A stretch of 64,000 bases of DNA, from assembly GCA_965214945.1 (NCBI GenBank), contig OZ244029.1:2356001-2420000 (forward strand). Reading direction: 5' to 3'. The position numbers and the translations under genes are program-made. Source of the DNA: JAAXHB01 sp965214945 (lineage in GTDB: Bacteria > Actinomycetota > Acidimicrobiia > Acidimicrobiales > Aldehydirespiratoraceae). Under the pieces are notes generated by a model. It was not told where the DNA came from. It saw nothing but the letters and a program-made list of their open reading frames with translations, and did no database searches. This document shows, piece after piece, positions 41,881 through 56,725 of this stretch; position 1 is the first letter of the stretch, and each line of letters opens with the position of its first letter.

Positions 41881-42198
41881 TCATTTGGCTATCACGAAAC
41901 CTACCGAAACCGGGCGGTTTGGTCAATCAGGGGCGATGGGGCGGGATGCATGAGCGGCTAGCGCCCGCCCGGATTGCGTCTGTGCCTTGATAGAGGTGGT
42001 TGCTCTTGACCGTGAGGATTCGAGCCGGCAACCCTCGGGCATCGGTAGTGCTTTGAGGGACTGCCGGTTCTGCTGACCAATCCTGGGCCAGGCTGAACGG
42101 CGTGCCGGCGGTCGGGGGGGTGCCGGGCGGCCACGAGTTCGCCTGCCTGCATCCCGACGCGGACGATGACTCGCATGCACCGGCGAAGGCGACGTGAG

Positions 42199-42378
42199 AT
42201 GAGCGCGGTGCTGATCCTCGCTGTGGCCGTAGCGGCCGTCGTCGTCGGCATCATCCTCCGCCGGCGTCGGGGTTCGCAGACGGCCTCCGGACCAGGCGCC
42301 GGCCCCGCCGATGCCACGCTCCGCGACGAGCCCGGCGTGCTGCTCAGCGGCGCGCCCGTCCCTCTCTCCCGGGGCTGA
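42199..42378 (+). CDS. Possible small single-pass membrane protein
   Basis: A 59-residue frame starting MSAVLILAVAVAAVVVGIIL, a single strong membrane helix, followed by a basic RRRRGS stop-transfer stretch and a Gly/Pro-rich tail. The positive-inside pattern supports a real small membrane protein. SD is weak (GAAGG, 11 bases upstream), no family is recognised. Confidence 0.4.
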   Translation: MSAVLILAVAVAAVVVGIILRRRRGSQTASGPGAGPADATLRDEPGVLLSGAPVPLSRG

Positions 42379-42502
42379 ACGTGGCCTGCCGATGGCCCGG
42401 CCGAGGCTGGTGGAGCGTTTCGGTGGCGGCCCGGTCGCCAGCGACTACTCTGATGCTAGAGATGCCGGTAGGCGGCACCCACTGAGAGAGAGCGAGAGAC
42501 GG

Positions 42503-42661
42503 ATGACGGACACCATCACGCCGACCCCCGCAAAGGCCAAGACGGGCGAGACCTTCGAAGAAGGCATGGCCCGCGTCCGCGCCGACAAGGAACTCAACGA
42601 GTGGATCGACCGTCTGATGGAGCGGGACAAGGAGCTTCTCGACCGGCTCGCCGCCCAGTGA
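42503..42661 (+). CDS. Small antitoxin-like protein upstream of Doc
   Basis: A 52-residue acidic, helical protein (FEEGMARVRADKELNEWIDR then ERDKELLDRLAA). Its position, with its stop overlapping the GTG of a Doc-like gene, marks it as the antitoxin of a Fic/Doc pair; the C-terminal helix would neutralise the toxin as Phd does. It does not contain a clear Phd DNA-binding domain and may be a different antitoxin type. SD GAGAGACGG precedes the ATG. Confidence 0.6.
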   Translation: MTDTITPTPAKAKTGETFEEGMARVRADKELNEWIDRLMERDKELLDRLAAQ

Positions 42662-43062
42662 GCGTCGAGTACCTGGACCTTCTCACGTACCTGCAGATCG
42701 CCGAGAAGGTCACCGGAATCCGCGCAGAGGTGCTGAAGAAGTCCGACCGCATCGGCCTCGCCGACAGCGCCCTGCACGCCCCGTAAGCCGGGTTCGGCGA
42801 CGAGGACTTCTACCCCAGCCTGTTCGACAAGGCGGCGGTGCTGTGCTGTCGGCTGGTTCAGAACCACCCGCTGCCCGACGGCAACAAGCGCTCAGCGTGG
42901 TTGGCGTTGAACAGGTTCGTGCACCTCAACGGCGGAACCTGGACCCCTGCCGTGCCCGACACGGACGAAGCAGAACAGGCGATGGTCGCGCTGGCCGCTG
43001 GCACAGCAGACGAGACCTGGATGGCGGCCTGGCTGCGCGAGCGACTCGACTTCGGGCACTGA
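42658..43062 (+). pseudogene. doc: Doc-family toxin interrupted by one in-frame stop codon
   Basis: From GTG 42658 the frame encodes YLDLLTYLQIAEKVTGI, then DSALHAP, a TAA at 42784-42786, and continues in the same frame with AGFGDEDFYPSLFDKAA, NHPLPDGNKRSAWLALNRF and a normal C-terminus ending at 43062. The H-x-x-x-DGNKR motif of Doc kinases (which phosphorylate EF-Tu) is intact apart from Leu in place of Phe. Because frame and all flanking residues are preserved, a single base change explains the break, and it may be recent, a sequencing error, or suppressed by read-through. Confidence 0.82.
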
Positions 43063-43244
43063 CCACCGACATCGGCCGCCTCCAGGCGAACTGCGGCTCT
43101 GCGATCTGCACGACCCGCTGAACGCGGCCGCCGGTCGCTGGGTTCGCCTGCCAGCCTTGTCGTGGCGGTGGTCAGCGGGGGGCTTAGGGCGTGGGGCGAC
43201 CTGCGTGGCGCGGGTGAGGTGGGGAAATCGGCAGTCTGGGCGGT
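43063..43244. other. GC-rich spacer before the defence operon's 3' end
   Basis: Nothing recognisable; it lies between the convergent Doc and methyltransferase genes. Confidence 0.4.
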
Positions 43245-46200
43245 CTAGCGGGGTGGGTGGCGGGGGCCGGCTCCGGGCGGCGGGTCGAGGGGGCTCTGGT
43301 AGGGAGTGCCGGTGTCGATGGCGTGCTGCATGGCGTCGTATTCGCGCAGGATTCGCGGCGTGAGCTCGGGATCCTCACGGTTGGCGATCGGGAAGGTGCC
43401 GAGCACGTATTCGGTGTCGGTGCGGTTGAGGCCGTAGATGTGAAAGAAGGCGGCGTCGATCTCAGCCCGAAGCTGCTTCCGGCGCTCGGGGTCCCACTTG
43501 AAGGGCTGCTCGCATTGCCCGTAGCCGACGAGGTCGTAGGAGGTAACCCGGAGTTCCAGGTCACGAGGCCGCAGCCAGTCCGATACGGAGGTTGTGGCAT
43601 CCCATGCGCACCTGTCGGCGAACACCTCGGGGGTAGGGACGGGCAGCTGCTTGGCGATGAAGAAATTGAGGTGCGTGCCTCCAATCTTGAGCCGAGCACA
43701 GAAGTCCAAAGCGATCGAGCCCAAAGCGAGGCACAACAAGTTGGGGCTGCCCGTCCGGACATACGCTATAGGGAGATTGTTTCCAACACCGGACTTTGGG
43801 AAGAGAGTGGCGACAACGGTGCGTTCGTTCGTGGAATTGGTGATGTCACGGAAACCCAAGAGCCAAGAACGAACAGCATGCGGCCCCAGGCGCTCAGCGA
43901 CGACGCTCGAATTCACCCAGTAGCGAGGAAGCACCACCTGACTTGGGTCGGCCTTCTCCCCGTCTGTCAGGTAGCGGGTTCTTGGCCCTTCGTAAGTGGC
44001 CCAGCGATGGTCGAATAGGTGGATCATCTTCGCCTCGTAGAGCGGGAGCATCTTCTCGGTGTCCCTGGTGAAGATATTGTCGTGGAGAGTCCAGCCTTCG
44101 GATTCCAGGTCTTGCCTCGTGTGGAAGTGGTGGGACTCGCTAGACATATTAAGCATCTGCATGAACGAAAGTCCCCACGGGTTGCCTCTATCGTTCGAGG
44201 GGTTCTCGTTGATCAAGACGGGGTGGCGTCGGTAGATGTCGATCGTGATCTCAGCATCGCGTCGGCTCCGAAACACAGGGCAGGTGCCGGTGTTGGGGTT
44301 GAGGAGACGGATCTCGTCGGGGCTGAGCTCGAAGCGGGTGCCCTCACGTGCGAGGTCGTCGGGGTGAAGCTGGAAGAAGGCAAACTCAGCCCGCTGCACC
44401 CGTTCTTCCCTACCGGCAACAGTCAATAGGCAAAACTTGAAGCTCCTGTGGACGCCCTCGAACAGCGGCCGGCTGTTCTCGAAGCCATGGAGCGCCACCA
44501 GCGAAGCCCGCTCGACGAGCTGCCTGAAGAAGTGCTGCGTCGTGGCATCAGTGGCGATGCCTGTCGGAACGATTACGCCGAGCCTGCCGGTCGGTGCCAG
44601 GATCGAGTGGTCGTGCTCGGCGAAGACCGCGTAGGTGTTGATGTGACCGCGGCCACACAGCGGATAACGGCCCGAGAGACGGAGAAACTGGCTCTTTCCG
44701 TCGGCTTGTCGCTTCGCTGCGACGAAATCGTCGAACAGTTGCCGGTTTCGCTCGGGCAGCGTCTTGATCAGCCGTTTGCGGGCGGAGGCGTTCGGCGCAC
44801 CGGCGATCTCCGGGTCGAAGGCCGCGAAGAACTCCTTCTCCTGCATTTGGACCTTTTCCCAGGGTGGGTTGCCGAGCACGCAGTCGAAGCCGCCGGCCCA
44901 ACCCGGGCCTTCCGCTGCCGTTGCATTGTCGCCGTCCCCGAAGATCTGGGGGAACTCAATGTGCCAGTGGAAGAACTTGTACTCGTCGCTGATCTGGCGC
45001 ACCGCTTCCGCCTCCTTGGCGGCCAGGGACCCCCCATTCTCAGAAGCTGAGAAGCCGTCGGGCGAAATCGGTCCAGGGTCCTCGGCCAGGCGGCGCAGCG
45101 TCGCCGTCGTGATCGCGGGACGGTCCTGTGTCTTGATCGCCATGAAGGCCGCACACCAGGCATCGGCGACGAGACGATCTCGGCGTAGTTCCGGCGAGTG
45201 CTCGAACTCTCGGTGCCTGCGCGCTGCGAGATGGACGTCTGCCAACGAGACGGTTGGGAGCTGGTCGATCGCTGCCGCCCGTGAGCGCAGATCGCCGGTG
45301 GACACGCTCAACACGTCGGCGTCGAACAGCTGGTCCTGGAAAACCTCGCGTACCTGGCGGTTGCGCTTCCGCAGCGACGCAGCCCATTTCTTGTCGTCGC
45401 CGTCGAGCGCCTTGAAGGCACCGTCTGGGATGCCCTCGGCAAGCAGCGCAGGCGTGGCACCGAGCAGGGCGTTGCCGACCTTGATGTGCGCATCGAGGAA
45501 GCTGAGCGCCCGCCCCGGCTGGACGCTCTCCAGCCAGAGGCTGACCTTGGCCAGCTCGGCGGCGAGCGGGTTGAGGTCCACTCCGTAGATGCAGCGGTCG
45601 ACCACCTCGTGCATCGCCGCCTGCTCGTCGAGCGGGGTCGGCTCCTGCGCGCCCTCGGCCCGGGCGCGCACCGTGGCGAGGCGGGCCGCGATCCGTTTCG
45701 CCGCGGCGACGAGGAAGTGCCCGGAGCCGCAGGCAGGGTCGCAGACCGTCAGGGCGAGCAGCGCCTGCTCGGGGTCGTCGGCCTTCTCGGCGTCATCGAG
45801 CAGCGGGTCGAGGGCCGAGTCGAGCAGGCAGTCGATCAGCGAAGACGGGGTGTAGTAGGAGCCGGAGGTCTTGCGCTCGTTGCCCTTCACCGTCTCCAGC
45901 GAGAAGGACCGCCGGGATTCGTCGTAGCGGGGCTCGAACTCCAGCAGCGCCTCGTAGACGCTGCCGAGCTCCTCGGCGCCGAGATTGCGGTAGTCGACCC
46001 GGCGTTTCGGGCCGCCGCCGGAAGGCTGCACCACCGTGAGATGCCGGACCGCCTTGAGCAAGGCGGCGTTGGAGAGCTCCAGCCCAGCGACCACGTCGGA
46101 CTCGCCGAGCTCGAAGATGCCGCCCAGGCCGGGCAGACCGAGTTCGGGGCGGCCGCCTTCCTGGCCGAGGCCTTCGAACACCAGCCGCAGAGCCCCCCAG

Positions 46201-47291
46201 AGGTCGCTGTGGCTGCTGCCGTGGCGGCGCTCGCTGATGCCGCGCAGACGGGCAGTGGAGAACCAGTTGGCGTAACGCTCGCGCGCCGTGGGGGAAGCGG
46301 CGGGATCCAGCAGCAGACCGCGGTCCTCGGCGACGAAGCAGAACAGCATCCGGTACACCAGGCGCAGTAACCCGTGATGCAGGTCGCGCGGCGTGATCTC
46401 CCGGGCGGCGAGCCGGCAGTGCAGGTCATTGTGCGGGTGGCTTGTGAAGCCCGTGCCGAGCACCTCGATCGCCTTGGCGACCGCCGGGCGCAGAGCGGCG
46501 AGAGCGCGGACGCCGGTCTCCGCGGCGTGGCTGCGCCAGCGCTCCAGCCGGCAGTCGGCTGCGGTTGGCTCGTCGGGGGCGGTGCCGTCGGGGTTGCTGG
46601 TCTCGAACCGGGTGGCGTGACAGACCAGAAAGAGCACCACGAAGTCCGAGAACACCTCGCCGTCGAACATCGCCTCCAGGTCGAACTCCACGAAGCTCTG
46701 GCCGATCAGCGTCGACGAGTCGCGCAGCAGGCGCAGCTTGCGGCCGTTGCCGACCAGGCCCCAGAGCGCAGCGTCGGTGCGGTTGAGGTACTCCTGCACC
46801 AACGCATGCGGCGCCCGGTCCGCGGCACCCGCCTGCCCGGGGGTCCGTTTGTCGAGGTCGACGCCCCAGCCGAGCAGGTGGACCGGCACGTGGATGACGT
46901 CTGGCGCCCAGACCTGGCCCGCGTCTGCGCCCCAGACGTGTGAGATCGGAAAGCCGCGGTCGTCTGCCGTCAGGCCGCTCGCGGGTGTTGTGGGCACGCG
47001 GCCGAAGCCCAGCTCGCGCAGCGCGATCGCCAGCCACTTCTCGCGGGTCAGCCCGACCGCAGGGTCGCCCGCGGGCCGCTCGTCGAGGGCCTTGCGGTAG
47101 CCGGCGTAGGCGCCGCTCAGCACGCTCCAGGCACGGTTGGCGGCCTCGCGTGGCGACACGCCGAACTCCAGCCGGTAGGCATCGGAGTCCAGCCCGCCCA
47201 GCCCGTCGTCGCCAGACACCACAGCGGACAGCACATCTGCGGGCAGCGCCGAGCCCACGGCTCGGACGGTCGCCAGCGTCTCGGCGCTCAT
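43245..47291 (-). CDS. Eco57I/PglX-class adenine-N6 DNA methyltransferase, 1,348 residues
   Basis: The third gene of the helicase-SNF2-methyltransferase operon. It contains the SAM-binding motif DPACGSGHF (about 515-523), the region YGVDLNPLAAELAKVSLWLES, and the catalytic NPPW in CVLGNPPWEKVQ (about 806). Flanking N- and C-terminal regions of several hundred residues are typical of the large methylases of BREX (PglX) and DISARM class 1 (DrmMI), where the enzyme marks host DNA so the system spares it. The ATG overlaps the SNF2 gene by four bases. The gene is intact. A broken relative of about residues 700-1200 is found at 59820-61250. Confidence 0.88.
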   Translation of the reverse strand: MSAETLATVRAVGSALPADVLSAVVSGDDGLGGLDSDAYRLEFGVSPREAANRAWSVLSGAYAGYRKALDERPAGDPAVGLTREKWLAIALRELGFGRVPTTPASGLTADDRGFPISHVWGADAGQVWAPDVIHVPVHLLGWGVDLDKRTPGQAGAADRAPHALVQEYLNRTDAALWGLVGNGRKLRLLRDSSTLIGQSFVEFDLEAMFDGEVFSDFVVLFLVCHATRFETSNPDGTAPDEPTAADCRLERWRSHAAETGVRALAALRPAVAKAIEVLGTGFTSHPHNDLHCRLAAREITPRDLHHGLLRLVYRMLFCFVAEDRGLLLDPAASPTARERYANWFSTARLRGISERRHGSSHSDLWGALRLVFEGLGQEGGRPELGLPGLGGIFELGESDVVAGLELSNAALLKAVRHLTVVQPSGGGPKRRVDYRNLGAEELGSVYEALLEFEPRYDESRRSFSLETVKGNERKTSGSYYTPSSLIDCLLDSALDPLLDDAEKADDPEQALLALTVCDPACGSGHFLVAAAKRIAARLATVRARAEGAQEPTPLDEQAAMHEVVDRCIYGVDLNPLAAELAKVSLWLESVQPGRALSFLDAHIKVGNALLGATPALLAEGIPDGAFKALDGDDKKWAASLRKRNRQVREVFQDQLFDADVLSVSTGDLRSRAAAIDQLPTVSLADVHLAARRHREFEHSPELRRDRLVADAWCAAFMAIKTQDRPAITTATLRRLAEDPGPISPDGFSASENGGSLAAKEAEAVRQISDEYKFFHWHIEFPQIFGDGDNATAAEGPGWAGGFDCVLGNPPWEKVQMQEKEFFAAFDPEIAGAPNASARKRLIKTLPERNRQLFDDFVAAKRQADGKSQFLRLSGRYPLCGRGHINTYAVFAEHDHSILAPTGRLGVIVPTGIATDATTQHFFRQLVERASLVALHGFENSRPLFEGVHRSFKFCLLTVAGREERVQRAEFAFFQLHPDDLAREGTRFELSPDEIRLLNPNTGTCPVFRSRRDAEITIDIYRRHPVLINENPSNDRGNPWGLSFMQMLNMSSESHHFHTRQDLESEGWTLHDNIFTRDTEKMLPLYEAKMIHLFDHRWATYEGPRTRYLTDGEKADPSQVVLPRYWVNSSVVAERLGPHAVRSWLLGFRDITNSTNERTVVATLFPKSGVGNNLPIAYVRTGSPNLLCLALGSIALDFCARLKIGGTHLNFFIAKQLPVPTPEVFADRCAWDATTSVSDWLRPRDLELRVTSYDLVGYGQCEQPFKWDPERRKQLRAEIDAAFFHIYGLNRTDTEYVLGTFPIANREDPELTPRILREYDAMQHAIDTGTPYQSPLDPPPGAGPRHPPR

Positions 47292-50230
47292 ACCCCGGAG
47301 GTGGTGCTCATGGCCGGAGAGACCGTGGGCAGCAGGACGTACACGCCCACCACGTCGACGGGTTTGACGGCCTGCACGGCGAGGCCTTGCTTGCGGATGC
47401 CGCCGCCGGTCCGCACCCGGCGGTGCGCTTCGAGAAGCTGCTTGGCGCTGTGGTCGGCGAGCCGGTCGAGGCGCCCGGCGAGGGCGGCCAGGCCGTCGAG
47501 GATCCGCTGCAGGGCGTGGGCTGCGGCGTCAGTGGGGATGTTCGCCTCCGGCTCGGCTTCGATGAGCGCATCGGTGGCGTCGTCGGCCAGCCATCTGGCG
47601 TTGGCGGGAGCGCCCTCGAAGGCGACGGTCAGGGCGTCCTCGGTGACCAGCGTACGCGGACCGGCTGACCCAGGGAGATCGAGATGGAAGCGCAGCCTCA
47701 GCACCAGCAGCGTGGTCCGGGTGCTGACCGCGCCGCTGCGCATCACGCCCGCACGGCTGGCCGGCCGGTGTACGCCAGGGGCCAGCGCAGACGGGTCGAG
47801 GCTGGCATCGAGCACGAAACGGGCGACGGCGCCGACGTGCGGGTCGGTGCGGGCCAGCAGCGCCTCGCGACGCGGCACCGGGGAGTCGCGATGGAACGGC
47901 AGCGGCTCGCGGTGCCCCGGCGGCAGGGCGTCGCGCAGGCCCACCGGGAGCGTGACTGTGTGGGCGACGAAGCCGTCGACCTGCGGATCGCCGGCGATGC
48001 TCGCGCCGAGCGCCCGCAGCGACTCGCGTACGAAATGCTCCACCTCTCTGTGGTGCCCGAGCGCCGCCCGAGCCGCATCGACCTCGTTGCGCACCTCGTC
48101 GGGATGGATCGTCCCCTGCGCGAACTTGGTGCGCGATCTCTGCTCCCGCTCGGCGGCGCTCTCCCACTCGCGATGCAGGCGGTCGCTCTGGGCCTGCATG
48201 TCCTCGTCGAGGTCGAGCACAAGCTGGCTGATGTCTTGGCGGCCTCGCAGGATCAGGCCCTCCATGAGCGCCTCCACCACGCTGTCGCTGCGGTCCGGCA
48301 CCGGCACGGCTACGCCAGTCGCCTTGGAGATCTCGCGGTGCTTGCGGATCAGCACGTCGAGCACGATGCCGTCGATCTGGTTGTCGATGCCGAACAGGGT
48401 CGTGGCTCGCACGATGTCGCGGCGCTGGCCGAAGCGGTCTACCCGTCCTTCCCGCTGCTCGTGGCGGGTCGGGTTCCAGGCCAGGTCGTAGTGGACGACG
48501 GCCTGGAAATGCTCCTGCAGGTTCACGCCCTCTGACAGGCAGTCGGTGGCGACGAGCACGTGACGGCCGGCATCGCCGTTCTTGGTGAGCTCGGCGATGC
48601 GAGCGATCCGCTCGGCCGGCGGCAGCTCACCGGTGACGGCAGCCACGCTGACGCCCTTGCCGAGAGCGGTTCTGAGCTGGTCGGCCACGTAGCCGGCGGT
48701 GGGGATGAACCGGCAGAACACGATCGGGTTGAAGCCGTCGTGCAGCAGGCCCTTGACTTCTGCGGCGAGGGCGGCGAGCTTGCGGTCCTGGCCGGGGCCG
48801 GCGAGCCGTTCGGCCTTTATCGCGAGCCGGAGCAGGCGGCGACGCTGTGAGAGGAACGCCTCGCCCTCGATCCCTATCGATTGCTCGGTGGCCCCCTCTT
48901 CCAGCTCCGAGGCGCCCGCGACCACGTCGGCGGCTTCGGCGGCCTCGTAGACGCCGGTGTCGAGCACGGTCTCACGGCCTATGGCATCGGCTTCTTCGAG
49001 CGTCTGGGCGTCGGCTGCCTGGGCACGGGTGCGCAACGCCGCTGCCGCTGCCGGCGGGGACGACGCCAGAGAGCGCAGCAGGGCCAGAGCCGACCACCAG
49101 CGGACCCGCTGGCGGACCTGGCCGGTCGGCGAGTCGGGATCGGCGACCTGCTCGCGGGCGTACTCGACCACCTTGTCGAACAAGGCCCGGTACTGCGGGC
49201 TCAGCTCATACGGGGCGTCCTTGGTGTGACGGTCGCTGGGGAAGGCAGTGTCCTCGTCGAGGTAATGGCGGATGTCGGCTCGCCGGCGCTGCACGAAATG
49301 GCGTGCCAGCGTGACTCGGCCCTGCTGGGTCTCGAGATCGACCGCGGTGAGGTCGGGATCGATCAGGCCGATCAGGTTCCGGAAGCCTTCCTCCTTGCCT
49401 GAATGCGGGGTGGCCGTGACCAGCACCAGGTGACGGGCCCGGTCGGCGGCGACGGCCTTGAGCAGCTCGTAGCGCTGGGTGCGGGCGCCCGCGGCCACCG
49501 AGTCGGACACTGCACTGTGGGCCTCGTCAACCACCACCAGGTCGCCGCAGTGGTTCAGGAACTCCTGGCGACGAGTGTGCTGCTTGATGAAGTCGGTCGA
49601 GACGACCACATGCGGGTGCTTCTCGAACAGCGACTCGTTGAGCATCAGCCCGCGGGTCAGCCTGGTGACCGTCGACGGCAGCACCAGCTCGGCGTCGATG
49701 GCGAACTTCTCGCGCAGCTCGGCCTGCCACTGCTCGGCCAGCGCGGGACTGCACAGCACGGCCAGCCGCGAGGCGTCGCCCTGGGTCAGCAGCTCGGTGA
49801 CGATCAGGCCCGCCTCGATGGTCTTGCCGATGCCCACGTCGTCGGCGATGAGCAGCCGAACGGGATCCTGTTTGAGCGCCATCATCAAGGGCACGTACTG
49901 GTAGGCGCGAGACTCGACGGCGAGCCCCGCCAGCGACCGGAACGGGCCTGCCGTGGAGCGGAACCCGAGGCGCAGCGCGGTTCTCAGCATCGAGGCGCTT
50001 GTGGCGTCACCCAGATCGGCGACGGTCGGCGGGGCGAAGCTGGCCTGCTCGACGGGCTCCAGCGCCGGAAACACCGCGGCTGTGTCGTCGGTGCCGCCGC
50101 CGAGCGGGCGCAGGATCAGCAGGTCGGACTCGCTCTCGGGCAGCACCACCCACTCCCGGCCCCGCGTGGCGACGAGCGCTCCGGGCGCGAACTCCGGGGC
50201 CGCTGTGGCCGGGATCACCGTGTCGGTCAA
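47288..50230 (-). CDS. SNF2-family helicase, DrmD/RapA-like
   Basis: A 980-residue superfamily 2 ATPase. Walker A is LIADDVGIGKT (about 126-136), the DEAH box VVVDEAHSAVSD (about 229), followed by LVLVTATPHSG, and motifs V/VI as ATDCLSEGVNLQEHF and EQREGRVDRFGQRRDI. This is the pattern of RapA/HepA-like SNF2 helicases and of DrmD of DISARM class 1. The C-terminal ~350 residues form an uncharacterised region. I chose TTG 50230 because AGGAGG lies seven bases upstream; this also removes the overlap with the preceding gene. It overlaps the methyltransferase gene by four bases. Confidence 0.88.
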   Translation of the reverse strand: MTDTVIPATAAPEFAPGALVATRGREWVVLPESESDLLILRPLGGGTDDTAAVFPALEPVEQASFAPPTVADLGDATSASMLRTALRLGFRSTAGPFRSLAGLAVESRAYQYVPLMMALKQDPVRLLIADDVGIGKTIEAGLIVTELLTQGDASRLAVLCSPALAEQWQAELREKFAIDAELVLPSTVTRLTRGLMLNESLFEKHPHVVVSTDFIKQHTRRQEFLNHCGDLVVVDEAHSAVSDSVAAGARTQRYELLKAVAADRARHLVLVTATPHSGKEEGFRNLIGLIDPDLTAVDLETQQGRVTLARHFVQRRRADIRHYLDEDTAFPSDRHTKDAPYELSPQYRALFDKVVEYAREQVADPDSPTGQVRQRVRWWSALALLRSLASSPPAAAAALRTRAQAADAQTLEEADAIGRETVLDTGVYEAAEAADVVAGASELEEGATEQSIGIEGEAFLSQRRRLLRLAIKAERLAGPGQDRKLAALAAEVKGLLHDGFNPIVFCRFIPTAGYVADQLRTALGKGVSVAAVTGELPPAERIARIAELTKNGDAGRHVLVATDCLSEGVNLQEHFQAVVHYDLAWNPTRHEQREGRVDRFGQRRDIVRATTLFGIDNQIDGIVLDVLIRKHREISKATGVAVPVPDRSDSVVEALMEGLILRGRQDISQLVLDLDEDMQAQSDRLHREWESAAEREQRSRTKFAQGTIHPDEVRNEVDAARAALGHHREVEHFVRESLRALGASIAGDPQVDGFVAHTVTLPVGLRDALPPGHREPLPFHRDSPVPRREALLARTDPHVGAVARFVLDASLDPSALAPGVHRPASRAGVMRSGAVSTRTTLLVLRLRFHLDLPGSAGPRTLVTEDALTVAFEGAPANARWLADDATDALIEAEPEANIPTDAAAHALQRILDGLAALAGRLDRLADHSAKQLLEAHRRVRTGGGIRKQGLAVQAVKPVDVVGVYVLLPTVSPAMSTTSGV

Positions 50231-50270
50231 CAGCGGTCCTCCTGGGCCTGGCCGAATACGGCCGTGTCGA

Positions 50271-55637
<5,367 letters not shown>

Positions 55638-55794
55638 GTCTACGAGTCGAGACCCTACTTCGCCGCGGCGGGTTGTCGCTAACCCGACGCACCTCCGCTG
55701 GCCTGCCCTGGCACCCCTGCCTGTCTCAACGGGCAAAGGCCCTGCTTGGGTCATGGGCCTCGCCCCGCCGCCAGCCTGACCAGGCACCCCCGCC

Positions 55795-56013
55795 GACGAA
55801 GCCGACGGCCGCCGTTGGGCCGCCTGCCGCCCTTTCGCGTGGTGGCCGTGCCGGTTTGCGGTGCCTGATCGAGCCGTTTGCTGGGTGGCGTCAGCGGCGG
55901 GCTGATCGGGCCGGTTGTCGTCGTTCGGCTACCCGATGACCGTAGAGCAGTGTTCAAGTAGCGTTAGAGTAGTTGCAAAAGCGCAGGTAGAGGGCTCGCG
56001 AGCCGTTTAGAGT
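55795..56013. repeat. ~220-bp direct repeat, copy 1, upstream of the defence operon
   Basis: Highly similar (roughly 90% by eye, several small indels) to 61251-61472 in the same orientation. It starts at GACGAAGCCGACGG and ends at GAGCCGTTTAGAGT. Inside are iterated short units (CTACTTGAAC and CTCTAAACGG on the minus strand). It immediately precedes the helicase gene and probably carries the operon's promoter or leader. The stretch 55638-55794 is the possible extended N-terminus of the helicase. Confidence 0.85.
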
Positions 56014-56032
56014 AGCTTTAGTGCCCTGGATG

Positions 56033-56589
56033 TCATCTGTGGTGGAGCGTCCAGTAGGCGCGGGGGTCCTTGGGGCTCTTGCCGACCCAGACGTCACGCA
56101 GCGCCTTATCGAGCTTCTGGCGGAAGATCTTGGCGTCGAGCAGATCCTGCACCCGCAGCCCGACCCGCATGGCCTTGTCGGCATAGGCCGGGCCGATGCC
56201 CGCTTGGTGGTGCCCAGCTTGGCGTGCCCGAGATGGCGCTCGTGCAAGGCGTCGAGCTGCTGGTGATGCGGCATGATCAGATGGGCGCTGCCGGACACCT
56301 TCAGCGCCGAGCAGTCCACCCCCTTGGCCTCGAGCATGTCGATCTCTGCGATCAACACCTGCGGGTCCACGACCACGCCGTTGCCGATCACGGGCATTAT
56401 GTGGCCATAGAGGATGCCGCTGGGCACGAGCTGCAGGGCGAAGGTCTCGCCGTCGATCACCAGGATGTGCCCGGCGTTGTGGCCGCCCTGGTAGCGCACG
56501 ACCACATCCATCTCCTTGGCGATGAGGGCGGTGAACTTGCCTTTCCCCTTGTCTCCCCATTGAGTACCGACGACGATGGTCGTGGGCAC
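56033..56589 (-). pseudogene. purA: Truncated, frameshifted adenylosuccinate synthetase
   Basis: Starts at ATG 56589 and matches PurA for about 130 residues (TIVVGTQWGDKGKGKF, VVRYQGGHNAGHILVIDGE, GNGVVVDPQVLIAEIDMLE). The P-loop-like GDEGKGK is changed to GDKGKGK. After KLGTT the frame shifts (about 56228) and continues in another frame with GIGPAYADKAMRVGLRVQDL to LDKALR, then ends in unrelated sequence with a stop at about 56033. Only the first ~185 of ~430 residues are left, so it cannot be active. An intact purA must exist elsewhere. Confidence 0.85.
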
Positions 56590-56725
56590 GGCGGTCTCCT
56601 TGCCGGGGACTCTTGCGGGGCAAGGATACGCCCAAACACCCCCGCCGAGCGCGATGCCCCCTGATCTCCTGGGGTGGGTAGCCGACGAGCGACACCGGCC
56701 CGCCCGCCGAGCCCCGACGGTTCCG

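Noticed and set aside
45486..46370. 294-codon plus-strand frame
   Set aside because: Shadow antisense to the methyltransferase's SAM-binding region.
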